In this document: positions 1 through 6,659 of the stretch, in pieces
How positions within the stretch are numbered: the first letter of the stretch is position 1
How the letters are laid out: every line of letters begins with the position of its first letter
Assembly: GCA_029977305.1 (NCBI GenBank)
Contig: JAPOLF010000051.1
Coordinates: forward strand, 1,360 to 11,297
Source of the DNA: a bacterium
GTDB lineage: Bacteria > Chloroflexota > Chloroflexia > Thermomicrobiales > UBA6265
DNA: 9,938 bases
Reading direction: 5' to 3'
Notes under the pieces: generated by a model
Database searches by the model: none
Told to the model about the DNA's origin: nothing
What the model saw: only the letters and a program-made list of their open reading frames with translations
Position numbers and translations under genes: made by a program

Positions 1-87
1 GGGGCGCGAAACACCCCCACCGGGGGTCCCGCCGATCTGGGCCAAAGCATGCAGGGTGTCGATCAATCGCTGGTGATTCGTCTGCAC
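1..87 (-). CDS. N-terminus of a probable M20-family N-carbamoyl-amino-acid hydrolase / allantoate amidohydrolase-like protein (partial, cut by left edge)
   Basis: The minus strand from 87 to the left edge encodes 29 residues containing LHALAQIGGTPGGGVSRP. This resembles the opening of hydantoinase/carbamoylase-type M20 amidases, which typically begin with a short helix followed by an (I/V)G-x-TP-x-GGV-x-R segment. Those zinc or manganese enzymes hydrolyse N-carbamoyl amino acids, allantoate or ureidoglycolate in the cytoplasm. The start chosen is GTG at 87-85, because GAGGAA (99-94) lies 6 nt upstream. Another in-frame GTG at 93-91 abuts that site directly and is less likely. The gene begins 42 nt after the FGE stop and in the same direction, so the two are probably cotranscribed. 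The metal ligands and dimerisation domain lie outside the window, so the substrate cannot be inferred. The call rests on one short motif and could be wrong at subfamily level. Confidence 0.6.
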   Translation of the reverse strand, partial: MQTNHQRLIDTLHALAQIGGTPGGGVSRP

Positions 88-129
88 AGGCACTTCCTCG
101 TCAAGCGAACGCGGATGGATCGTGGTGGA

Positions 130-1110
130 TTATTGCGCCTCGGGCCGGATGACGAGACGAAAGGAGAGATGGTTCGTCCCGGTGTCGATCGGGTGGTGCA
201 TCCGCGCGGCCGGGCGATAGCGGCGGCAGTAGTTCTCGCCGCAAGCCCAACTCCCACCCTTGAGCACCTTGCGCGGGATCGCGATGTCCGGCGCGGCGGG
301 ATCGACACTCCCCTCTCGGGTTCCGCCCAACGGATTGGCGGTGATCGCGCAGCAATCCTCCACGAGATGGGCGTTGGTGTACCAGTCCTGCGTCCACTCC
401 CACGCATTGCCGATCATGTCGAACAGCCCGTACGGGTTCGGTGGGAATTTCCCGACCGGGGCGGCGCGCTCATAGCCGTCGAGCGTCAGGTTCTGCCACG
501 GGAACTGCCCCTGCCAGTAGTTCGCGAGCATCCTGCCCTTTGGCGCGAGTTCCTCGCCCCACTGGTAGGGAAGCCCCTCGACGCCGCCGCGGCACGCTCG
601 CTCCCACTCCGCCTCCGTCGGCAGATCAGCACCGGCCCACGCCGCAAAAGCTTGCACGTCCTCCCAAGCGACATGGAGCACGGGGTGGTGCTCGCGCCCG
701 TTGAGCGTGCTCTCCGGGCCCTCCGGATGACGCCAGTTCACCCCAGCGACGAACTCCCACCACCGGTAATGATCGTCGAGCGGCACCCGATGCTGCGGTT
801 GCCGGAAGATCACCGACCCCGCCTGCAACATCTCCGGGATCGCATCCGGATAGTCCGCCGCATCCGGCACCCGCTCCGCGAGGGTGACGTACCCCGTCTC
901 CTTCACGAACCGCCGGAACCGCGCGTTCGTCACCTGATGCGCATCCATCCAGAAGCCGGAGATCGTCACCGGATGTGCCGGAGCCTCCTCCGGGTAGTGG
1001 TCATCGGACCCCATCTGGAAGGTCCCACCCGGAATCCAGACCATGTCCTTGGCCGGCGGTGGGCCGGCTGGACGATCGGGGGCTGGGGAATGGATCGTGC
1101 GGGGCATCAT
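130..1110 (-). CDS. Formylglycine-generating enzyme (sulfatase-modifying factor, SUMF1/FGE family)
   Basis: This 326-residue protein matches the FGE-sulfatase fold over nearly its whole length. It opens with MVWIPGGTFQMGS (about 23-35), then HPVTISGFWMDAHQVTNARF, then LPTEAEWERACRGG (163-176), then PYGLFDMIGNAWEWTQDWY (226-244), and ends with a KGGSWACGENYCRRYRPAAR block. The two cysteines in that last block, C290 and C295, have the spacing of the copper-binding catalytic pair of aerobic FGEs (C272/C277 in the Streptomyces enzyme). This favours true FGE activity, oxidising a cysteine in a sulfatase C-x-P-x-R motif to formylglycine, over an EgtB-like or structural relative. There is no signal peptide, so it is cytoplasmic. 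Two ATGs occur in tandem; GAGGA lies 8 nt upstream of the first (1110-1108). No sulfatase gene is in the window. It heads a probable operon with the carbamoylase-like gene downstream. Confidence 0.9.
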   Translation of the reverse strand: MMPRTIHSPAPDRPAGPPPAKDMVWIPGGTFQMGSDDHYPEEAPAHPVTISGFWMDAHQVTNARFRRFVKETGYVTLAERVPDAADYPDAIPEMLQAGSVIFRQPQHRVPLDDHYRWWEFVAGVNWRHPEGPESTLNGREHHPVLHVAWEDVQAFAAWAGADLPTEAEWERACRGGVEGLPYQWGEELAPKGRMLANYWQGQFPWQNLTLDGYERAAPVGKFPPNPYGLFDMIGNAWEWTQDWYTNAHLVEDCCAITANPLGGTREGSVDPAAPDIAIPRKVLKGGSWACGENYCRRYRPAARMHHPIDTGTNHLSFRLVIRPEAQ

Positions 1111-1233
1111 GGCGGGGGTCCTCGCATTCGCCCCGCGATGCGCGGAACCGCGGGCCCGTCAATGGTACGCTGCCCGGCATTCCGGACACATCGCCCCGGC
1201 ACGGCGGGTCCTTCAGCAGCACAGGAGCACCCC
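1111..1233. promoter_or_regulatory. Divergent intergenic region between FGE and VOC-P450 units
   Basis: These 123 nt separate two head-to-head transcription units, so promoters for both should lie here. On the minus strand TTGACG (1162-1157) resembles a sigma-70 -35 box, but no convincing -10 box follows at 16-18 nt. On the plus strand TGGTACGCT (1163-1171) could be a weak extended -10. Several GC-rich short palindromes (for example CCGCGG) are present. The ribosome-binding sites at the two ends are clear: GAGGA for FGE and AGGAG (1223-1227) for the VOC gene. The location is strong evidence; the individual promoter boxes are weak. Confidence 0.4.
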
Positions 1234-1575
1234 ATGGCGCATCCGGTCATTCACTGGGAAATCCTCGGCCCCGATGGCCCGGCCCTTCACCAGTTCTATC
1301 GCGACCTCTTCGGCTGGTCGGTCAATGCCGACAACCCGTTTGGCTACGGCACGGTGGATGCCGCAGAGACCGGTGTCGGCGGCGGCATCGGCGCCACCCC
1401 GGACGGCAGCTCGCGCGTCGTCATCTACGTGCAGGTGCCCGATCTCCAAGCGGCGCTCGATCGGGCGGTGGCCCTCGGCGGCACGGTCCTGATGCCACCG
1501 GAGGACATCGGCCCGGTGGTGCTCGCGCAGTTCGCCGATCCGGCAGGAAACGTCATCGGTCTCCTGAAAGGCTAG
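1234..1575 (+). CDS. VOC (glyoxalase/bleomycin-resistance fold) family protein
   Basis: This 113-residue protein has the usual single VOC module layout. An opening beta strand VIHWEI carries a histidine (H7) at the normal first metal-ligand position. It is followed by the helix LHQFYRDLFGWSV, a glycine-rich strand region, VPDLQAALDRAVALGGTVLMP (about 68-88), and a closing strand FADPAGNVIGLL. The ATG at 1234 is preceded by AGGAG (1223-1227) with 6 nt spacing. The open frame extends far upstream to position 49, but that part is antisense to FGE and shows no protein-like composition. Family members include dioxygenases, isomerases and lyases as well as binding proteins. The acidic ligand near the C-terminus is not obvious here, so catalysis is uncertain. 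The stop lies 2 nt before the P450 start, implying translational coupling and a shared function with it. Confidence 0.85.
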   Translation: MAHPVIHWEILGPDGPALHQFYRDLFGWSVNADNPFGYGTVDAAETGVGGGIGATPDGSSRVVIYVQVPDLQAALDRAVALGGTVLMPPEDIGPVVLAQFADPAGNVIGLLKG

Positions 1576-1577
1576 CC

Positions 1578-2807
1578 ATGGGGAACCCCGGATCCGCCGA
1601 ACTGGACGCCCTCTTCCGCGACCCGGGGTTCAGCCAAGACCCCTACCCGACCTATGACCGCCTGCGGGAGACATCGCCCGTCTTCTGGAGCGACGCCAAC
1701 GGCGGCTGGATGCTCTTCCGCTGGGAAGACGTCCACGCCTCACTCCTCGACCACCAACGCTTCAGCAGCACCGGCCGCTTCAGCGCCGCCCTGCAGCGTC
1801 TCTCGCCGGAGCTGCGCGAGGCATGCGGGTTGCTTGATGCACACTTCTCCGTCGGGATGCTCGCCTCCGACCCGCCGCACCACACCCGCATGCGCGCCCT
1901 CGTGACGAAGGCCTTCACCCCACGCGTGATCGAGACGCTGCGCCCTCGGATAGAAGCCCTCGTCAGTGACCTCCTCGACGACATCGACCCAGCTTCCCCA
2001 TTCGATCTCATCGAGTCCCTCGCCTACCCGCTCCCGGCGACGGTGATCTCCTTCCTCTTCGGCGCCCCGGCGGCGGATCGCGAGCGCTTCAAGGGGTGGA
2101 CCAAGGGCATCCTCGGGTTCCAAGGCACCGGCAACCCCTCGCGCGCGAGCATCGAGGCGGCGACGGAGGCCCTCGCCGACATGCGTGGATACTTGGATGT
2201 CCTGATCACCGCACGGCGCCGCGATCCGCAGGATGATCTGCTCAGCCTGCTCGTCGCCGCGGAGGAGGAAGGGGACCGCCTCTCGACCGCCGAGCTGCAG
2301 ACCATCTGCGTCACGCTGCTCACCGCCGGCCACGAGACGACTACCACGCTGATCAGCAATGGCGTCTGGCTGCTCCTCACCCATCCCGAGCAGCACGCCT
2401 TGCTCCGAGAACAACCCGACCTGATGCCCAACGCGATCGAGGAGATGCTCCGCTACGAGAGCCCGCTGCAGCGCAATCCGCGCATGGTGAAATCCGCCTT
2501 CACCTATCACGGGCACGACCTGCGCGCTGGCGACTACGTGATGCAGGTGCTGGGCAGTGCCAATCGCGACCCGGCCCAGTTCCCCGCGCCGGCGCGCTTT
2601 GACATCACCCGCACCCCGAATCGCCACCTCGCCTTCGGGCATGGCGTGCACTTTTGTCTGGGGGCACCGCTGGCACGCCTCGAGGCGCCGATCGCCCTAC
2701 GCCAGCTCTTCGCACGCTTCCCGGATCTGCGCATGGCGGACGATGGCGTGACGTGGCAGCGCAGCGGACTGCTCCGCGGTCTCACCGCGCTGCCGGTGCG
2801 GGCCTAG
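1578..2807 (+). CDS. Cytochrome P450
   Basis: This 409-residue protein is a class-I-type soluble bacterial P450 of normal length, without a membrane anchor. Visible signatures are the early DPYPTYDRLRETSPV segment (21-35), the C-helix region HHTRMRALVTKAF (101-113), and the I-helix oxygen-binding motif AGHETT (250-255). The K-helix ExxR is EMLR (289-292), and the heme loop is FGHGVHFCLG (353-362) with C360 as the thiolate ligand. It should insert one oxygen atom into a hydrophobic substrate, using electrons from a ferredoxin/reductase pair that is not encoded in the window. The start follows the VOC stop by 2 nt, so the two form a bicistron. Its own Shine-Dalgarno is poor (GAAAG near 1566-1570), which fits coupled translation. 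Substrate cannot be told from sequence; CYP107-like or fatty-acid-active groups are possibilities. Its stop overlaps that of the convergent pepF gene. Confidence 0.93.
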   Translation: MGNPGSAELDALFRDPGFSQDPYPTYDRLRETSPVFWSDANGGWMLFRWEDVHASLLDHQRFSSTGRFSAALQRLSPELREACGLLDAHFSVGMLASDPPHHTRMRALVTKAFTPRVIETLRPRIEALVSDLLDDIDPASPFDLIESLAYPLPATVISFLFGAPAADRERFKGWTKGILGFQGTGNPSRASIEAATEALADMRGYLDVLITARRRDPQDDLLSLLVAAEEEGDRLSTAELQTICVTLLTAGHETTTTLISNGVWLLLTHPEQHALLREQPDLMPNAIEEMLRYESPLQRNPRMVKSAFTYHGHDLRAGDYVMQVLGSANRDPAQFPAPARFDITRTPNRHLAFGHGVHFCLGAPLARLEAPIALRQLFARFPDLRMADDGVTWQRSGLLRGLTALPVRA

Positions 2808-4609
2808 CCGGCCAACTCCTCGAGCTTCGCGACGTACCCCTCGAGGAGCTTGAAGGCCGCCCGGATCGGTTCCGGCGAGGTCATGTCGACCCCAGCATCC
2901 TGCAGCGCCGCGATCGGGTCTTTGCCGCCGCCGGTGCGCAGGAACCAGAGGTAGCGATCACGTGCAGCGGTGTCACCGTTGGCGATCGCCCCGGCGAGTG
3001 CGGCCGCGGCACTGATCCCGATCCCGTACTGGAAGACGTAGAAATTCGCATAGAGGTGCGGGAAGCGCGCCCACACGATCCCCATCCGCTCCGGGTCGAT
3101 CGCCACCTCGTTGCCATACCCCTCGCGGTAGTACGAGAGCAGCGTCTCGTTCATCCAGTCCGCGCCGATGCTCTCGCCCTGCTCCACCCGCTCGTGGCAG
3201 GCGAGCTCGAAGCGCGCGAGGATCGGCATGATGAAGAGGTAGCGCTGATGGTTCTCCATCCGCTCCTCGATCACGGTCAGGGTCCAGTCGCGCTCTTGAT
3301 TGTGCGCCAGCAGGTGCTTCCCCATCAGCGCCTGATTGAAGTTGCTCGCGGTCTCGGCAGCGCTCATCCCGTAGTCGGCGTAGGTGATCGGCTGCGTCTG
3401 CCACGTCAGCTTGGAGTGCATGGAGTGGCCGATCTCATGCGTGAGCGTCGATACGCTGCTGAGATTGTCCTCCCACGTCATCGAGATGTAGGGCATCGTG
3501 CCGAAGGTGCCGTAGCTGAACGCCCCGCCGTGCTTCCCGATGTTCGCGCAGCGGTCCACCCAGCGATTGGACATCCCGTAGGCGACGTCGTCGACATATT
3601 CCCGGCCCAGCGGCGCGAGCGAATCGAGGATGATGTTCACCCCTTCGTCCCACGACACCCGCGGCCCGCCCGCCGAGAGCGGCGCCTCGAGATCCCAGCC
3701 GTGCAGTTGTCCCTCCGGCAGCCCGAGCAACAATCGCCGGGCCCGGAAGTAGCGGTGCCAGAGCGGGAAGTGCTCCCACACGGTGTTCACCAGGTTGTGG
3801 AAGACCGCGGTCGGGATATTGTCTTTCGACAGCGCCGCCTCCAGCGAGGACGAGAAACCGTGCTGCTGCGCGAGGAACACATCGCGCTTCACCGCACCCG
3901 CGAGCGCCGCCGAGAAGGTGTTCTGGTAGGCGAGGTAGGCGTCGCCCGACTGCTCCCATGCCTCGCGCCGCACCCGCCGATCTGCCGAGTGGTAGTACTT
4001 GCCGATCGTGCCCAGCGCGAGCGTGACTCGTGAGCCCTGCTCGTCGTGGATCTCGCCGAGTGGCAACTCGCCGCTCTCCAACATGTCGTGCACCGTCTCG
4101 AAGCCGGCGAAGACGGCACCGGCCTCGGCGATGGTCTGCTCCACCTCAGGCGACCGCACGTGATCCTTCAATCGCTGGATCGTGCCGATGGCGTGGCGAT
4201 ACTGCTCGAGGCGCGGCTCCTGCGCGTACCACTGCTCGAGGGTCGCCGCCGGGATCGCCGCAATCTCCGGCGCGAGGAAAGCGATCGCCGCTCCGGCCCG
4301 CGCCGCGAGTCCGCGTGCACGATCGGCCAAGCCGGCGTAGTGGTTGTTCGTCGCGTCCTCGCTCTGCCGCAGGAAGGCGTAAACGAGAACCTGGGCGAGG
4401 CCCTCCTCGATCGCGTCCTTCGCGTGCAGGGCGGCAAGCAGTTGCGATGCCGAGACGTGCAGCGAGCCGGCAAACGGCTTCATCGTGGCGAGGCTCGCCT
4501 CGGCCGCCTGATAGGCGGCATCCCAGGCGGCATCGCTCGGGAACATCGCCTCGAGATCCCAGGTCTCGTCGCGCGCGACATCTGCGCGGGGGGGAACGAC
4601 CGCACTCAT
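2804..4609 (-). CDS. pepF: Oligoendopeptidase F (M3B family zinc metallopeptidase)
   Basis: The 601-residue product has the length and layout of PepF. An N-terminal helical domain contains YAFLRQSEDATNNHYAGL, and the catalytic domain holds the HEIGH zinc motif at 391-395 (ligands H391 and H395, catalytic E392). E419 in SAAETASNF is the likely third zinc ligand, 24 residues further on. The C-terminal region NFYVFQYGIGISAAAAL is typical of the family. PepF enzymes cut peptides of roughly 7-17 residues in the cytoplasm and do not attack whole proteins. The ATG at 4609 has AAGGAG 7 nt upstream. It lies 73 nt downstream of the dppC-like gene on the same strand, so it is likely the last gene of the peptide-uptake operon. 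The spacer holds only a weak 5-bp hairpin (4632-4646). The TAG stop (2806-2804) overlaps the P450 stop. Confidence 0.93.
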   Translation of the reverse strand: MSAVVPPRADVARDETWDLEAMFPSDAAWDAAYQAAEASLATMKPFAGSLHVSASQLLAALHAKDAIEEGLAQVLVYAFLRQSEDATNNHYAGLADRARGLAARAGAAIAFLAPEIAAIPAATLEQWYAQEPRLEQYRHAIGTIQRLKDHVRSPEVEQTIAEAGAVFAGFETVHDMLESGELPLGEIHDEQGSRVTLALGTIGKYYHSADRRVRREAWEQSGDAYLAYQNTFSAALAGAVKRDVFLAQQHGFSSSLEAALSKDNIPTAVFHNLVNTVWEHFPLWHRYFRARRLLLGLPEGQLHGWDLEAPLSAGGPRVSWDEGVNIILDSLAPLGREYVDDVAYGMSNRWVDRCANIGKHGGAFSYGTFGTMPYISMTWEDNLSSVSTLTHEIGHSMHSKLTWQTQPITYADYGMSAAETASNFNQALMGKHLLAHNQERDWTLTVIEERMENHQRYLFIMPILARFELACHERVEQGESIGADWMNETLLSYYREGYGNEVAIDPERMGIVWARFPHLYANFYVFQYGIGISAAAALAGAIANGDTAARDRYLWFLRTGGGKDPIAALQDAGVDMTSPEPIRAAFKLLEGYVAKLEELAG

Positions 4610-4682
4610 TCAGGCTCTCCTTGGTGATGGGGCCGCATCTCGCGGCTGACGCCCGGCATCGTACCGCACGCCCTGTGCCCCG

Positions 4683-5618
4683 CTATTGGTCGCCGATCCG
4701 CGGGTCGAAGGCATCGCGGACGCCGCTGCCGACCATGTAGATGAGCAGGCTGGTGACGTAGATCATGAGACCCGGGATGAGGACCTTCTCGGGATATCCG
4801 CGGAAGTACCGGGTGCCGTCGCGCATCATGTTGCCCCAGGAGGGCGTCGGCACTTGCACGCCGATGCCGAGGAACGACAAACCCGCCTCGGCGATGATCA
4901 GGCCGGGGATCACCAGCGAGGTGAAGACGATCAGCATCGGCATCGCGTTCGGTAGGATGTGCTTGAAGGCGATGCGCGGCCCCCCCACCCCGACGACGCG
5001 CGCCGCCTCGATGTACTCCGTCGCCTTGATGCGCAGGACGTCACCACGGACGATGCGGGCGATGCCCATCCAGGAGACCGCCGCGAGCACGAGCGGCAAT
5101 TGATACGGCCCTGGGCTGTAGATGGTCGCGATGAGGATCAACAGCGGCAGAGCGGGAATCGAGAGCAGCACATCGATGAACCGCATCAGGATGCTGTCCC
5201 ACCACCTGCCCATGTACCCGGCGAACAACCCCAATCCACCGCCGATCAACAGCGTGGTGACTGTCGAGATCAACGCGATGGTCAGGGAGATGCGGCCGCC
5301 GTAGACGAGGCGCGTCAGGATGTCGCGCCCGTTGCCGTCACTGCCGAGCAGGTAGCCATCGGTGAACATCGGGGTCAGCTTAGCGTTGAGATGGTTCTCC
5401 TGCGGTGTGAATCCCGTGAGCAGCGAGATCAGCGGCGCGGAGAAGACGAAAACGACCACGACTCCCAGCACGATTAGCGAACCGAGGGCCAGCTTGTCCT
5501 GCTTGAATCGCTGCCACGATCGCTTGTAGTACCCCGGTGTCGCCTTCAGGTGGGTGCGGTCCAACGCAGACTGTGCCTGGTCGCTGAGGGTCTGGACCTG
5601 GTCCATGGTGGCTGCCAT
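4683..5618 (-). CDS. dppC: Peptide/nickel-type ABC transporter permease, DppC/OppC family
   Basis: The 311-residue protein is an integral membrane subunit of a family-5 ABC importer. A cytoplasmic N-terminus with YYKRSWQRFKQDKLALGSL leads into the first membrane helix (about 43-67). The conserved LGSDGNGRDILTRLVYGGR segment follows (91-109). Four or five further hydrophobic segments lie at about 110-135, 143-167, 172-190, 225-250 and 280-297. The EAA loop that docks the ATPase is EYIEAARVVGVGG to HILPN (201-224). The C-terminal RDAFDPR is standard for DppC. Its ATG shares one base with the TGA of the upstream dppB-like gene (TGATG), so translation is probably coupled. It pairs with that permease to form the channel. 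The substrate class, peptide rather than nickel or sugar, is inferred from the neighbouring PepF and receptor genes. Confidence 0.92.
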   Translation of the reverse strand: MAATMDQVQTLSDQAQSALDRTHLKATPGYYKRSWQRFKQDKLALGSLIVLGVVVVFVFSAPLISLLTGFTPQENHLNAKLTPMFTDGYLLGSDGNGRDILTRLVYGGRISLTIALISTVTTLLIGGGLGLFAGYMGRWWDSILMRFIDVLLSIPALPLLILIATIYSPGPYQLPLVLAAVSWMGIARIVRGDVLRIKATEYIEAARVVGVGGPRIAFKHILPNAMPMLIVFTSLVIPGLIIAEAGLSFLGIGVQVPTPSWGNMMRDGTRYFRGYPEKVLIPGLMIYVTSLLIYMVGSGVRDAFDPRIGDQ

Positions 5619-6579
5619 CAGTGCACCTGAGACCGCAACCGCGGGTTCAGCATGATCTGGAGGACATCGACGAGCAGGTTGCTCATCATGGTGAGCAACG
5701 CGAACATCATCGTCGTGCCCATGATCAGCGTGTAGTCCCGCCGATCGACTGCCTCGAGCGTGAGCCGGCCGATGCCGTTCCAGGCGAAGATGCTCTCGAT
5801 CAGGATCGCGCCACCGAACAACCCAGGGATCGACAACCCGATCACCGGGAGCATGGGCAGGAACGCGTTGCGCAATGCATGGCCGTAGAGCACCGGCTTG
5901 TCACCCAGCCCCTTGGACCGCGCCGTTCGGATGTAGTCGGACCCCAGAACCTCGAGCATCTGCGAGCGGATGTACGAGGACCACCCCCGCCGATGTCGAC
6001 CAGGGCGAGCGCCATCGCCGGCAGGATCAGGTGATGCAATCGGTCCATGAACCCACCGCCGCCTCGGGTGTTGGACATCCCACCAACCGGGAACCACCCG
6101 AGTTTGAGGGAGAAGAGATCCACCAACACGAAGGCGAGGAAGAATGTCGGCACCGAATAGAACATGACCGCGATGATGGTTCCGGATCGATCGAATCCGG
6201 AGCGATGTCTCAGTGCCGAGTAGACGCCTAAGGGTATCGCCACGATCAAGGCGATGATCAGCGAGGACACGGTCAGGATCAGCGTGTTCGGCAAGACGTT
6301 CTTGATGCGATCGGTGACCGGCATCCGGTTGTGGAGCGAATTGCCGAGATCCCCCCGGACGAGATCCCCGAGCCAGATCACGTAGCGCTCCGGCCAGGGC
6401 TTGTCGAGACCCATGTTCTTGATCAAGAGCTCGCGGGCACCGGGCTTGATCTTCGGATCCGACCGCATGATGTCGGCCGGGCTCCCCGGGATCAGGTTGA
6501 TGATGGTGAACGTCAAGAAGCTCACCCCGAGCAACAGCGGGATCATGATCAGGATGCGACGGAGGATGTACTTGCCCAT
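5618..6579 (-). pseudogene. dppB: DppB/OppB-family ABC transporter permease, interrupted by a frameshift
   Basis: Two overlapping frames together encode one DppB-type permease of about 320 residues, the normal family length. The first part (6579 to about 5984) begins MGKYILRRILIMIPLLLGVS and keeps the family signatures PGSPAD, GDLVRGDLGNSL, VLPNTLILT and YSVPTFFLAFVLV, reaching LALVDIGG at codon 198. The remainder, starting WSSYIRSQMLEVLGSDYIRT, lies in another frame from 5983 to the stop at 5620-5618; it holds the EAA loop and C-terminal helices. The break falls in the run CCCCC at 5984-5988 (GGGGG on the coding strand). One extra G, or two fewer, restores the frame. Without correction the first frame stops at 5842. 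AGGAT lies 6 nt before the ATG. Sequence on both sides is well conserved, so a sequence error or very recent mutation is more likely than an old pseudogene. Confidence 0.88.
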
Positions 6580-6621
6580 GGGGTGATCCTAGTGCGCCTC
6601 TGGCGTCATTGCCGGACGAAG

Positions 6622-6649
6622 GCCCGGGGGCATCTCGGCGCCCCCGGGC
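6622..6649 (-). terminator. Intercistronic GC hairpin after solute-binding protein 1
   Basis: A perfect 10-bp inverted repeat, GCCCGGGGGC (6622-6631) and GCCCCCGGGC (6640-6649), with an 8-nt loop, begins 10 nt after the receptor stop and ends 42 nt before the dppB start. No T-run follows on the minus strand, so it is not a standard intrinsic terminator. Its place between a receptor gene and its permease gene suggests partial termination or protection of the upstream mRNA from 3' decay, as described for other ABC importer operons. Confidence 0.5.
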
Positions 6650-6659
6650 ACGATGACAG

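Noticed and set aside
1134..1162. Complete sigma-70 promoter for the FGE gene
   Set aside because: TTGACG is a fair -35 box, but the sequence 16-18 nt downstream (CATCGC, ATCGCG, TCGCGG) is a poor -10 box, so no defined promoter is annotated.
49..1233. N-terminal extension of the VOC frame and a similar extension of the P450 frame from 975
   Set aside because: Both extensions are antisense to FGE or overlap the VOC gene in the wrong frame. Good ribosome-binding or coupling signals exist at 1234 and 1578, and the encoded extensions show no domain.
2654..4033. Open frame of 459 codons on the plus strand opposite pepF, overlapping the end of the P450 gene
   Set aside because: Antisense shadow of pepF with low-complexity Arg/Val/His composition and no recognisable domain; its only start lies inside the P450 gene.
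4632..4646. Hairpin GCCGC-ATCTC-GCGGC between dppC and pepF as a terminator
   Set aside because: Only 5 bp, with no T-run after it; such short GC stems are frequent by chance at this base composition.
5984..5988. Programmed ribosomal frameshifting in dppB
   Set aside because: The P-site tRNA would have to re-pair from GGG to CGG for a -1 slip, no standard slippery heptamer is present, and DppB proteins are not known to use recoding.
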